The translations under genes were made by a program, and so were the position numbers. Below, in pieces: positions 8,204-18,230 of a stretch of DNA of 64,000 nucleotides. Source of the DNA: Aeromicrobium senzhongii. GTDB lineage: Bacteria > Actinomycetota > Actinomycetes > Propionibacteriales > Nocardioidaceae. Every line of letters starts with the position of its first letter. Position 1 is the first letter of the stretch. Under the pieces are notes generated by a model. The model was given only the letters and a program-made list of their open reading frames with translations. It did no database searches and had not been told where the DNA came from. Location of the stretch: positions 806,001 through 870,000 of the forward strand of contig NZ_CP060587.1 in NCBI RefSeq assembly GCF_014334735.1, in the 5' to 3' direction.

Positions 8204-8599
8204 ATGACCGAGCCGATCCGCAGGCCCGTCTCGCAGTTGCGAGCCGGCGACCTGATCGCCCCGGACGACGGAGGGACCGTCTACGTCGTGTGCGCGATCT
8301 CCCAGCCGGTCGGCACGAGCCGGCGGGCCGAGGTGGTCGACGCTCGCACGGGCGAGGCCGACCACTGCGTGCTGCTGCCGCTGCACGACGCGGTGCTGAC
8401 CGTCCCGGGCCGGGCCCGCTGGGTCGAGGTCCCCGATGCGGCCGGTGACGAGGTCGCTGGACTGCTCGTCGGCCCCGAGTTCCCCGTCGACGATGCCGTG
8501 CACGCGGTCTGGGAGGTCGAGATCGACCTGTTGAGCCACCCCGGCTGGGAGGAGCTCGTCCGTGGTGCGCGGCTCGACCCGGTCGCGGAAGCCGCCTGA
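8204..8599 (+). CDS. Hypothetical protein, 131 aa
   Basis: I do not recognise this family. The protein is soluble, acidic and rich in beta-forming residues, without a signal peptide or membrane segment; it begins MTEPIRRPVSQLRAGDLIAP. ATG 8204 is chosen because GGAGGT at 8191-8196 sits 7 bases upstream; an in-frame GTG at 8195 overlaps it. The ten bases GACTGGAGGT appear twice just upstream (8160-8169 and 8187-8196). It stands alone, with about 100 bases before it and a lipoprotein gene after it. Confidence 0.7.
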   Translation: MTEPIRRPVSQLRAGDLIAPDDGGTVYVVCAISQPVGTSRRAEVVDARTGEADHCVLLPLHDAVLTVPGRARWVEVPDAAGDEVAGLLVGPEFPVDDAVHAVWEVEIDLLSHPGWEELVRGARLDPVAEAA

Positions 8600-8623
8600 C
8601 GTGACACCGGCGGCATGCCTCGC

Positions 8624-8629
8624 CATACT
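8624..8629 (+). promoter_or_regulatory. Leaderless -10 box (CATACT) of the lipoprotein gene
   Basis: CATACT ends 6 bases before GTG 8636 and overlaps codons of the longer reading from ATG 8615, which argues for the GTG start. Confidence 0.45.
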
Positions 8630-8635
8630 GCTCCG

Positions 8636-9487
8636 GTGCTGATCTCCTCCCGTTCCCGGTCCCTTCGACTGCCCGTCGTCGGGCTGCTCGCCCTGGCCGT
8701 CCTCCTCGCGTCCTGTGCGGGCGAGGGGGCCCAGCAGGACACGTCCGCGCCCGAGACGTCGGCGCCACCGGCGATCACTCTCGCGTCGATCGGTCTGGGC
8801 GAGGTTCCGGCCCCGGACGCGATCGATGCGGACTGGCCGAAGGCCCCGGCCGGTTTCGACGCCGAGCGCTACCACTCGATGGTCTACGCCCTGCGCAACT
8901 GGGGGCAGGCGGCGGCGCTCAGTCAACAGGTCCGAGAGGCCGAGGATCCGATCGCCGCCGTCGAGGACGCGATCTCGGTCTTCGACATCACGTACCGGCT
9001 CACGGAGAGCTTCAAGGAGCAGATCACGCCCCGGCTGACCGCGGCGTCCGTGTTCCACCCGGACGTGGAGGCCGTGGGTGACCCGCACGTGACGTGGGCC
9101 TGGAAACGGAGCATGGAGACCGACCCGAAGAGCGGGATCGAGATCGTGACGGTGACGCTCCAGACGCGCGCGGCCTACCCGGTCACGGTGAAGGACGGCG
9201 CGGAACGGGTGGTCGGAGTCATCCGGTCGCACTCCCTGACGACCGGACCGGGTCCGCGCGGACAGTTCGGGATGGGCCATTCCTGGCAGGGCTTCGGCGT
9301 CGACGAGTGCGCGATGGTGCTCGACGACGCGTTCCTGCCCGATGACGATGTCGCGGCGGCCACGAAGAGCCTGCGTCGGTTCGCCCAGGTGGTGACGTCG
9401 ACCAAGGTCAGCACCAAGCCCGTGGGCGGCGGCGCCAAGCCCATCGACGAGGGGTTGGCGAAGCGGTGCGAAGCTGACGCAGCCTGA
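8636..9487 (+). CDS. Putative lipoprotein of unknown function
   Basis: A secreted, probably lipid-anchored protein. From GTG 8636 the N-terminus is VLISSRSRSLRLPVVGLLALAVLLASC: a basic n-region, a hydrophobic core and a lipobox LLASC with the Cys at about residue 27, followed by a Ser/Pro/Ala-rich linker. The remaining roughly 240 residues contain no motif I can name; two late Cys residues (one in DECAMVLDD, one in KRCEAD) might form a disulphide. An in-frame ATG at 8615 would add 7 residues, but the CATACT box favours the GTG. Convergent with the sulfurtransferase gene, 5 bases apart. Confidence 0.75.
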   Translation: MLISSRSRSLRLPVVGLLALAVLLASCAGEGAQQDTSAPETSAPPAITLASIGLGEVPAPDAIDADWPKAPAGFDAERYHSMVYALRNWGQAAALSQQVREAEDPIAAVEDAISVFDITYRLTESFKEQITPRLTAASVFHPDVEAVGDPHVTWAWKRSMETDPKSGIEIVTVTLQTRAAYPVTVKDGAERVVGVIRSHSLTTGPGPRGQFGMGHSWQGFGVDECAMVLDDAFLPDDDVAAATKSLRRFAQVVTSTKVSTKPVGGGAKPIDEGLAKRCEADAA

Positions 9488-9492
9488 CCCGG

Positions 9493-10359
9493 TCAGCGGG
9501 CCGTGGGGCCCGTCGCGACCGGCAGGTCGAGGTTGCTCCACTGCGACCACGAGCCCGGGTAGAGGGCGGCGTCGATGCCCGCGATCGCGAGTGCCGCGAT
9601 CTCGTGGGCGGCGGTGACGCCGGAGCCGCAGTACGCCGCGACGGGTCGTGAGCCGTCGGCACCGAGCGCGGCGAAGCGCTCGCGTAGCTCGGCGGGGGAG
9701 CGGAAGCGTCCGTCCGGGGTGAGGTTCTCGGTGGTGGGCGCGTTGCGGGCACCGGGGATGTGTCCGGCCTTCGGGTCGATCGGCTCGACCTCGCCGCGGT
9801 AGCGCTCGGCGGCGCGGGCGTCGAGCAGCACGCCCGATGCGGCGAAGTCGGCGACCTCGTCGAGCTCCAGCACCGGAAGCGCCCCTGCCGACAACCTGAC
9901 CGATCCCGGGGCCGGGGACACGTCGCCCGTCTCCAGAGGGCGACCGCTCGCGACCCACGCCGCCAGCGCGCCGTCGAGCAGGCGCACGTTCGTGAAGCCC
10001 GCCCAGCGCAGCAGCCACCACGCGCGTGCGGCGGCGAGGTTGCCGTTGTCGTCGTAGACCACGACCGAGGAGTCGTCGTGGATGCCCCACCGGCGCGCCG
10101 CGCGCTGCAGGTCGGCGAGCGACGGGAGCAGGTGACGCCCGTCCGTCGGCTCCCCGTGCGCGGCGAGCTCGGTGTCGAGCGGCACGAAGACGGCCCCCGG
10201 GACGTGACCCGCCCGGTGGGCGGCGTCGCCCGACGGACCGCCGAGGGTCCAGCGGACGTCGAGCACGACGGGCGGGCGGCCGGAGTCCAGGGCGGCGGCG
10301 AGCTCGTCGACGTCGATCAACACCTCGGCGCCCACGTGAGGCCCCGGACGCCCGTCCAT
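9493..10359 (-). CDS. Sulfurtransferase (two-domain rhodanese, mercaptopyruvate type)
   Basis: Transfers sulfane sulfur through a persulfide on its catalytic cysteine. Two rhodanese domains are visible: an inactive N-terminal one (about 12-140) and a C-terminal one (about 165-285) with the active loop CGSGVTA at 244-250. That loop is the form found in 3-mercaptopyruvate sulfurtransferases; thiosulfate enzymes usually have CRKGVT. The ATG overlaps the last base of the upstream NYN gene stop, so the two are coupled. Homologous to SseA, but substrate preference is inferred only from the loop. Confidence 0.9.
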   Translation of the reverse strand: MDGRPGPHVGAEVLIDVDELAAALDSGRPPVVLDVRWTLGGPSGDAAHRAGHVPGAVFVPLDTELAAHGEPTDGRHLLPSLADLQRAARRWGIHDDSSVVVYDDNGNLAAARAWWLLRWAGFTNVRLLDGALAAWVASGRPLETGDVSPAPGSVRLSAGALPVLELDEVADFAASGVLLDARAAERYRGEVEPIDPKAGHIPGARNAPTTENLTPDGRFRSPAELRERFAALGADGSRPVAAYCGSGVTAAHEIAALAIAGIDAALYPGSWSQWSNLDLPVATGPTAR

Positions 10360-10928
10360 CAGAGGAAGTCGTTCGGGTCGAACTCGTCGATCGGGATGAC
10401 GCGGATGCGCGGCAGCTCGACGGTGAAGGCGTCGACGTCGTGCTCGAGGTCGAAGCACTCCAGCCCGCGCGGCACGAGGGCCGCGAACCGCGAGTTGCGG
10501 AACTCCTCGAAGCCCAGCACCGCGACCCGACGGCTGCCCGAGACGAGCGCCTCGACCTGCGGCACGAAGTCGCCGTCGTTGCTGGCGAGCATGACGTCGG
10601 CGTCGCGACGCGCGATCTCCTCCAGCGTGCGCTGGATGGCCAGGTCGACGACCTTCTGGTCGGGCGTGCCGGACAGCGGCACCGGCCGGTAGCCGATCGA
10701 GGTCAGCGCCTGGACGAACGGCATGGGCAGCTCGGTGTCGACCGCGAGGAAGAACAGGCCCTGCACCGGCTGGTCCCAGACCTTCTCCGCGAACCGGAGC
10801 AGGCGGTCCCAGCGCGGGCGCTCCTGAGGCTGGGGGCGGCGGCCCAGGATGGACATGCCGAGAGTGGCGTCGATGTTCTCGCCGTCGACCAGCAAGTAGG
10901 TCAAGGGGCCGGGCGTGCTGTCGTTCAC
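10359..10928 (-). CDS. NYN domain (PIN-like ribonuclease fold) protein
   Basis: A 189-residue protein of the NYN/LabA-DUF88 family, a PIN-like fold that usually cleaves RNA with a metal ion. Acidic residues expected at the metal site are present: D15 in LLVDGENID, D95 in QKVVDLAIQ, and D118/D120 in ASNDGDF. The tail from about 150 is acidic and ends with EFDPNDFL. GTG start, with TAGGGT at 10935-10940 six bases upstream, a strong leaderless pattern. Cotranscribed with the sulfurtransferase gene; the functional link is not known. Confidence 0.85.
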   Translation of the reverse strand: MNDSTPGPLTYLLVDGENIDATLGMSILGRRPQPQERPRWDRLLRFAEKVWDQPVQGLFFLAVDTELPMPFVQALTSIGYRPVPLSGTPDQKVVDLAIQRTLEEIARRDADVMLASNDGDFVPQVEALVSGSRRVAVLGFEEFRNSRFAALVPRGLECFDLEHDVDAFTVELPRIRVIPIDEFDPNDFL

Positions 10929-11041
10929 GCCTCGACCCTACGCGGACGGGGACAGGCCGGGAACGAGACCGCCCTCACGGCGGGAGGAACGCCGGAAAAC
11001 GCCTGCGCGACGGCGGGGTTCCGCTTAGCGTGGGTCTCCCC

Positions 11042-12280
11042 ATGCACATACGCCCCGTCTTCCTCACTGGCCTCGCTCTCGCCCTCGCGTTCGGCGGGCT
11101 GCTGAGCGCCCCCGCCCACGCCGCCCCTCGGGTCGGCCTCGTGCAGGCCGTCGGAGTCACCGCCACCTCCGTCACGCTCACCTGGCCGAAGTACCGGGGT
11201 GCGAAGACGTACCGCGTGCAGCGCGCGGCCAACTACGCCTTCACGAAGGGCCTCCGCACCGTCAAGGCGAAGCGGAACCGGGCCACCGTGCGCGGGCTGC
11301 GCCCCGGCGTCGAGTACTGCTTCAAGGTGCGCGCGTACAACCGCAAGGGCAAGCACGTCGCGACGAGCGCTCGCACGTGCAAGCCGGCTGCCGCGATCTC
11401 GGTCCCGAGCCGGGGAGTCAGCGTCAGCACCCTGACGTACAACATCTGCTCCAAGGCCTGCGACAGCAGTCAGGAGGCCTGGTGGGCCGGGATGAAGCCG
11501 TGGGCCCAGCGACGCCCCGTCGTCACGAGGACCGTCCTGGGCTCCGGTGCGGACGTGGTGGCGCTGCAGGAGTCCTCCGGCTGGAACACCGTCGCCGCCG
11601 ACGTCCGGGCCACGTACTCGACCGTGCCCGACTTCGGTCGCTACCTGACCTCGAGCCTGCTGTTCCGGACGTCACGGTTCGAGCAGGTGGCGGACACGGT
11701 GACCCACCCCGACGACTCGGCGCCCGGGGGAGTGGGCCACTGGACGACGCCCCGAGCCGCCACGATCGAGATCGGGAACGGACGGCGAGCCACCTGGTCG
11801 GAGCTGCGTGACAAGCGCACCGGGAAGCGCACGATCTTCGTGTCCGTGCACCTCTCGCCGGACAAGAGCGTCGCGGCGAACCGGCGGCGTAGGGCCGAGA
11901 CGCTCTCGCTGATGCGGCAGGTGAACGCGGCGAACACGAACCGCTCGCGCGTGGTCTACCTGGGGGACTTCAACTCGAACAAGTCCCGCGGCCATGCCCG
12001 GGACACTCCGGCCCGGGTGATGGGCGCCGCCGGCTACCGCGACGCCTACGACCAGGCGCGGACGCTGTCGCGGCCGAACTACAACAGCGGGACCGCGGGC
12101 GGGCGCAAGCCGGTCGTCTCGTACACCTGGGGCGATCACGTGGACAAGGTCTGGATCCGCAAGGGCGACGGCATCGGCGTCCTGTCGTGGGCGAACGTCA
12201 ACCCCCGCCGCGGCGCGAAGTACGCCGGTCCGGTCGGGTCCGACCACTGCCCGATCCGGGTGGTTCTCAAGCTCTCGTGA
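11042..12280 (+). CDS. Secreted endonuclease/exonuclease/phosphatase-fold protein with FN3 domain
   Basis: A 412-residue exported protein. Residues 1-27 are a signal peptide ending AHA. A fibronectin type III domain follows at about 30-115 (VTSVTLTWPKY...VRAYN), then an EEP-fold catalytic domain from about 130. EEP hallmarks are TYNICSK, LQESSGW (metal Glu), VSVHLS, GDFNSNKS (catalytic Asp and Asn) and the terminal GSDHCPI (Asp-His). Such proteins cleave nucleic acids or phosphoesters outside the cell; the actual substrate is unknown. A TAGCGT box lies 10 bases before ATG 11042. Terminated by the hairpin shared with katG. Confidence 0.87.
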   Translation: MHIRPVFLTGLALALAFGGLLSAPAHAAPRVGLVQAVGVTATSVTLTWPKYRGAKTYRVQRAANYAFTKGLRTVKAKRNRATVRGLRPGVEYCFKVRAYNRKGKHVATSARTCKPAAAISVPSRGVSVSTLTYNICSKACDSSQEAWWAGMKPWAQRRPVVTRTVLGSGADVVALQESSGWNTVAADVRATYSTVPDFGRYLTSSLLFRTSRFEQVADTVTHPDDSAPGGVGHWTTPRAATIEIGNGRRATWSELRDKRTGKRTIFVSVHLSPDKSVAANRRRRAETLSLMRQVNAANTNRSRVVYLGDFNSNKSRGHARDTPARVMGAAGYRDAYDQARTLSRPNYNSGTAGGRKPVVSYTWGDHVDKVWIRKGDGIGVLSWANVNPRRGAKYAGPVGSDHCPIRVVLKLS

Positions 12281-12290
12281 CCCCGGAACG

Positions 12291-12324
12291 ACGACGCCCC
12301 CGGGAGTGATCCCGGGGGCGTCGT
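12291..12324. terminator. Bidirectional terminator between the EEP gene and katG
   Basis: Bases 12291-12305 and 12310-12324 are perfect 15-bp complements around a GTGA loop, GC-rich, without a T-run. It lies between two convergent stops. Confidence 0.85.
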
Positions 12325-12337
12325 TGGTGCAGTCGAC

Positions 12338-14993
<2,656 letters not shown>

Positions 14994-15000
14994 GACGCCC

Positions 15001-15030
15001 ACTCTACCCTATTCTTGAATCAATCAAGAA
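15001..15030 (-). promoter_or_regulatory. furA-katG promoter with Fur-type operator
   Basis: On the minus strand TAGAGT (15001-15006) is the -10 of a leaderless furA. Bases 15012-15018 (TTCTTGA) and 15024-15030 (TCAAGAA) form a perfect 7-bp inverted repeat around ATCAA, AT-rich in a GC-rich setting and placed across the -35 region. This is the position and style of actinobacterial FurA operators. Confidence 0.75.
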
Positions 15031-15096
15031 AGCGGGGTCGGCCCGGCGAGCCCGTCCGTGGTTTGCTGGGAGTCCGCCACCGTGAGGAGATCACCG

Positions 15097-15534
15097 ATGC
15101 CGCTGACCGGAGAGTACGAACCCAGCACGTCCGAGTGGGCGCGCACCCAGGCCGAGACTTACGAGGCGACGGGTGGCCGCGAGGCGAACCTGCTCAAGGG
15201 TGTGCCGATCATCGTGCTGACGAGCGTGGGCTCCAAGTCGGGCAAGCTGCGCAAGACCGCGCTGATGCGCGTCGAGCACGACGGCGACTACGCGGTCGTC
15301 GCCTCGAAGGGCGGCGCCCCCGACCACCCGGCGTGGTACTGGAACCTCAAGGCGAATCCGCACGTCGAGCTGCAGGACGGCGAGACCAGGCGCGACTACC
15401 GCGCCCGTCAGCTCGAGGGTGACGAGTACGCCACGTGGTGGGAGCGCTCTGTGGCCGTGTGGCCGGACTACGCCGAGTACCAGAAGAAGACGGACCGCCA
15501 GATCCCCGTGTTCGTGCTGGAGCCCATCGACTGA
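15097..15534 (+). CDS. Deazaflavin (F420)-dependent nitroreductase family protein
   Basis: A 145-residue protein of the Ddn/FDOR-A family, split beta-barrel enzymes that use cofactor F420 (or sometimes act on fatty acids or quinones). The core [19 protein letters not shown] (about 47-66) is the phosphate-binding motif of the deazaflavin group, followed by [24 protein letters not shown], very typical of the family. ATG 15097 is preceded by GAGGAGA at 15084-15090. It is convergent with tRNA-Leu, 3 bases away, and is not coupled to the peroxide genes. Substrate unknown. Confidence 0.9.
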   Translation: MPLTGEYEPSTSEWARTQAETYEATGGREANLLKGVPIIVLTSVGSKSGKLRKTALMRVEHDGDYAVVASKGGAPDHPAWYWNLKANPHVELQDGETRRDYRARQLEGDEYATWWERSVAVWPDYAEYQKKTDRQIPVFVLEPID

Positions 15535-15537
15535 GGG

Positions 15538-15620
15538 TGCCGGTGACAGGACTTGAACCTGCACGCCCGTGAGGACACCAGGACCTAAACCTGGCGCGTC
15601 TACCGTTCCGCCACACCGGC
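15538..15620 (-). tRNA. tRNA-Leu (anticodon TAG)
   Basis: The minus strand folds as a class II tRNA of 83 bases: acceptor GCCGGTG/CACCGGC, anticodon stem CCAGG with loop TTTAGGT (anticodon TAG, read CUA/CUN), a variable arm, and the T-loop GGTTCAAGTCC. Discriminator A; CCA is not encoded. Confidence 0.95.
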
Positions 15621-15649
15621 AACGGGGACGAGTCTAGGGTCGTCTGCGC

Positions 15650-16126
15650 CTACGCGGCGTCGAGACCCAGGTCACGGCGCAACTTCGCCACGTGTCCGGT
15701 GGCCTTGACGTTGTACTGCGCCAGCTCGACCTTTCCGTCGGCGTCGATCACGAACGTCGAGCGGATGACGCCCTGGACGACCTTGCCGTAGAGCTTCTTC
15801 TCGCCGAAGGCGCCGTAGGCCGTCAGGACCGACTTGTCCGGGTCGGAGAGCAGCGTGATCGTCAGGCCGTCGCGCTCGCGGAACTTCGCCAGCTTCTCGG
15901 GCTGGTCGGGGCTGATGCCCAGCACCGTGAAGCCCTCGGCCTGCAACCGATCGATCGAGTCGCTGAAGTCGCACGCCTGCTTCGTGCACCCCGGAGTCAT
16001 CGCCGCGGGGTAGAAGTACACGATCACGCGCTGGCCCCGCAGGTCCGAGAGAGTGACCTCGTTCCCGTCGTCGGTCGGGAGGGTGAAGTCGGGGGCCTGG
16101 TCGCCGGGCTGCAGTCGGGTCGTCAT
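15650..16126 (-). CDS. bcp: Peroxiredoxin, thioredoxin-dependent (Bcp/PrxQ)
   Basis: Cytoplasmic thiol peroxidase of 158 residues reducing hydrogen and organic peroxides. The catalytic segment is FYPAAMTPGCTKQACDFSDS: peroxidatic Cys47 in the PxxxTPxC pattern and a resolving Cys52 five residues on, as in E. coli Bcp. ATG 16126 is preceded by a CAGGAT box 7 bases upstream. Divergent from the DUF3618 gene across about 46 bases, so the two may share a control region. Together with furA-katG it makes this a small peroxide-defence neighbourhood. Confidence 0.94.
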   Translation of the reverse strand: MTTRLQPGDQAPDFTLPTDDGNEVTLSDLRGQRVIVYFYPAAMTPGCTKQACDFSDSIDRLQAEGFTVLGISPDQPEKLAKFRERDGLTITLLSDPDKSVLTAYGAFGEKKLYGKVVQGVIRSTFVIDADGKVELAQYNVKATGHVAKLRRDLGLDAA

Positions 16127-16172
16127 GGGCACTATCCTGACAAGGCACCCCGCACCGATCGAGAGGACTCCC

Positions 16173-16442
16173 GTGGCACGAGGACATGCCGAACCCGCCC
16201 AGGCGTCTCCCGACGAGATCGTCGACGAGCTGGAAGTGCTCCTGACCCGACTCAGCGACAACGTCGACGAGCTGGTCGATCGCGTCCGGCCCGCCAACGT
16301 CGCCCAGCGACAGATCCAGCGCGTGAAGGACTACTTCGTCGACGAGGAGACGGGCCCGCGCTTCGAGCACATCGTGCCCGTCGTCGTCGGCACCGTCGCC
16401 ACGATCGCCGGACTCGCGGTGCTGCGTCGACTCCTGAAGTGA
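16173..16442 (+). CDS. DUF3618 family small membrane protein
   Basis: An 89-residue protein: an amphipathic, Asp/Glu- and Arg-rich N-terminal part with a heptad-like LTRLSDNVDELVDRV stretch (24-40), then a hydrophobic C-terminal segment (about 68-84, VVVGTVATIAGLAVLRRLLK). This is the DUF3618 layout; the function of the family is unknown. GTG start with GAGAGGA at about 8 bases. Its stop overlaps the start of the GroES-like gene by one base (TGATG), so they are translated together. Confidence 0.85.
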   Translation: MARGHAEPAQASPDEIVDELEVLLTRLSDNVDELVDRVRPANVAQRQIQRVKDYFVDEETGPRFEHIVPVVVGTVATIAGLAVLRRLLK

Positions 16443-16762
16443 TGGACGCCAAGCTTCCGATCCGGATGCTGCACGACCGGCTCCTGGTGTCCCTGGACTC
16501 CGAAGCCGGCGACCGGCGGTCGTCCGGAGGCATCGTCATCCCCGCCACCGCGGCCATGGGGCGGCGGCTGTCGTGGGCGCGGGTCGAGGCCGTCGGGTCC
16601 CAGGTCCGTGCCGTCGAGGTGGGCGACCGGGTCCTGTTCGACCCCGAGGACCGCGCCGAGGTCGAGGTCCGGGGCGAGAGCTTCATCCTGCTGCGCGAAC
16701 GCGACCTGCACGCCGTCGCGTCCGAGCGCATCGACGAGGGCCAGACCGGCCTGTATCTGTGA
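16442..16762 (+). CDS. GroES-like co-chaperonin family protein
   Basis: A 106-residue protein with the Cpn10 fold signature: IRMLHDRLLVSLDSEAGDRRSSGGIVIPATA at the N-terminus, where the mobile loop normally follows, and VGDRVLFDPEDRAEVEVRGESFILLRERDLHAV at the C-terminus. No groEL is in the window and the context is not a groESL operon, so this is probably a divergent paralogue rather than the housekeeping GroES. Overlaps the stops and starts of its neighbours by TGATG on both sides, indicating one coupled operon with DUF3618 and the exporter-like gene. Confidence 0.85.
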   Translation: MDAKLPIRMLHDRLLVSLDSEAGDRRSSGGIVIPATAAMGRRLSWARVEAVGSQVRAVEVGDRVLFDPEDRAEVEVRGESFILLRERDLHAVASERIDEGQTGLYL

Positions 16763-17877
16763 TGAGCAGCGACCGGCTCCCGTTCAGCCGGTTGCGCCTG
16801 CCGCGCCCCGAGATCACGGTGCGGCAGCGATGGATGGGGGTTCGCGAGAACTGGCGACTGCTGCTGCGGCTGGCCGTCGCCACCGGCAGTGCGTTCACGA
16901 TCGCCACGTACCTCCTCGGGCACACGCAGGCCTTCTTCGCCCCGATCGCCGCGGTCATCACGATGATGGGCGGCGCGGGGAGGCGTCAGCGCGTCATCTT
17001 CGAGTTGGTGCTCGGTGTCGCCTTCGGCGTCCTCGTCGCTGAGCTGCTGATCCTGCTGATCGGTCGCGGCGGCTGGCAGATGGCGCTGGTGGCCTCGCTG
17101 ACGGCGGTGGTCGCGATGCTGTGCAATCTCAAGGGCATGGCGTTGACCCAGGCGATCAACTCCGGGGTGCTGCTGGCCGCCGTCGTCCCTCTTCCCGGCG
17201 TGGCGAACCCCGCGGTCACCCGCTTCACCGATGCGTTGATCGGCGGGATGTGCGGGTTCTTGATGATGCTGATCCTGCCGCGCGACACCCGCCGTGACCT
17301 CGACGAGAGCCTGCAGAAGCTGCTGACCGGCCTGGCGGACGTCCTGCGCCACACCGCCGAGGCGATGCGGACCGACGACGCGGCGATGGCCGATGCCGCC
17401 CTGGACCAGGCTCGTGACACCCAGTCCACGATCGAGTCGCTGCACTCCACGGCCGCCAACGTCAGCGAGATCGCGCGGCTCGCGCCGCTGCGGTGGAACC
17501 AACGGGCCGATGTGGAGCGGTACGCCGGGAGCGTGAACGACCTCGACAACGCCATGCGCGACGCCCGAGTCCTCGCCCGGCGGGTCGCGGCGATGCTGCG
17601 GCACCACGAGTCGGTGCCCTCGGGGTTGACCGACGCCGTCGAGACGCTCGTGGTCGCGGTCCAGATCTATGCCGACGAGTTCGCTTCGTCCGTCGACCTG
17701 GAGCGTGCCAACGAGCGGCTCGTCGAGGCCTCGAACCTGGCCATGCAGGCCCTGAGCGATCGCCTCACGGTCAACACCGCGTCGGTGGCCGCGCAGGTGC
17801 GGTCCCTGGCAGCCGATCTGCTGATGGCCGGGGGAGTGTCCCGCACCGCACTCGACGACATCCTGGACGTGGACTGA
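16762..17877 (+). CDS. Aromatic acid exporter (FUSC) family membrane protein
   Basis: A 371-residue membrane protein. After a basic N-terminus there are about six hydrophobic segments (roughly 34-180) with AFFAPIAAVITMM, a typical FUSC/ArAE motif, and ALIGGMCGFLMMLILPRD at the end of the membrane half. The remaining residues from about 185 form a long alpha-helical cytoplasmic domain. Family members export aromatic acids or are of unknown role. The start overlaps the GroES-like stop, and its own stop overlaps a micro-ORF (TGATG). Function beyond family is not inferred. Confidence 0.82.
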   Translation: MSSDRLPFSRLRLPRPEITVRQRWMGVRENWRLLLRLAVATGSAFTIATYLLGHTQAFFAPIAAVITMMGGAGRRQRVIFELVLGVAFGVLVAELLILLIGRGGWQMALVASLTAVVAMLCNLKGMALTQAINSGVLLAAVVPLPGVANPAVTRFTDALIGGMCGFLMMLILPRDTRRDLDESLQKLLTGLADVLRHTAEAMRTDDAAMADAALDQARDTQSTIESLHSTAANVSEIARLAPLRWNQRADVERYAGSVNDLDNAMRDARVLARRVAAMLRHHESVPSGLTDAVETLVVAVQIYADEFASSVDLERANERLVEASNLAMQALSDRLTVNTASVAAQVRSLAADLLMAGGVSRTALDDILDVD

Positions 17878-18002
17878 TGGAACCTCGACACCTGCTGGCC
17901 CAACTGCGCAAGCGGCTGGCGGACCTGGCGCGCGACGGCGAATCGGGCGAATCCGGCGAATCCTCAGAATCCGAGGACGAGACCTCGACAGAGGACGACT
18001 GA
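17877..18002 (+). CDS. Acidic micro-ORF, 41 aa
   Basis: ATG overlaps the exporter-like gene stop (TGATG), the same coupling as the three preceding joints, which is the main reason to believe it is translated. The first 20 residues are helical and basic (LLAQLRKRLADLARDG); the rest is a low-complexity acidic tail of Glu/Ser/Asp with a GES repeat (three GES units in a row, near residues 21-30) ending TEDD. No family recognised. The opposite charges of the two halves suggest a small partner or adaptor, but that is a guess. Confidence 0.55.
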   Translation: MEPRHLLAQLRKRLADLARDGESGESGESSESEDETSTEDD

Positions 18003-18008
18003 GTCCCT

Positions 18009-18048
18009 TAGGGTCGTTCTCAGCACTTCGATCGAAGTGACGTGTCAC
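18009..18048 (+). promoter_or_regulatory. Promoter and palindromes ahead of the leader peptide
   Basis: TAGGGT at 18009-18014 is a good -10, predicting a start near 18021. A perfect 16-bp palindrome CACTTCGATCGAAGTG occupies 18024-18039 and would lie at the very 5' end of the RNA or act as an operator. It overlaps GTGAC-GT-GTCAC at 18037-18048. Confidence 0.55.
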
Positions 18049-18068
18049 ACACACAGGAGGTGAGTCCC

Positions 18069-18131
18069 ATGACGAACAAGAACGCTTGCATGTTCGCCCC
18101 CGGGCACGCCTCCGTCGTGATGTTGACCTAG
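18069..18131 (+). CDS. Putative leader peptide, 20 aa
   Basis: A short ORF starting MTNKNACMFAPG and ending TAG at 18129-18131. It has one of the best ribosome binding sites in the window (AGGAGGTG, 18056-18063) at 5 bases. Its stop is 26 bases before a strong hairpin with a U-tract, and a second ORF lies beyond. That order (promoter, short ORF, terminator, gene) is the architecture of a translational attenuator. The peptide has one Cys and three Met but no run of a single amino acid, so classical amino-acid attenuation is not evident; ribosome stalling by a ligand is possible. Confidence 0.5.
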   Translation: MTNKNACMFAPGHASVVMLT

Positions 18132-18157
18132 TCGATTCTTTCGACCTGTATCACCAG

Positions 18158-18192
18158 CCGCTTCGGACGCTCGTCCGAGGCGGTTTTTCTTT
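18158..18192 (+). terminator. Intrinsic terminator / candidate attenuator
   Basis: Bases 18158-18168 pair with 18173-18183 (11 bp, one G-U) around GCTC, followed by TTTTTCTTT. It is the only hairpin in this window that I saw with a true U-tract. GTCGA-TTCTT-TCGAC (18131-18145) just upstream may be an alternative stem. Confidence 0.8.
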
Positions 18193-18230
18193 GCGTCCAC
18201 CCACCCGACGAATCAGAAAGGAGGCGCGTC

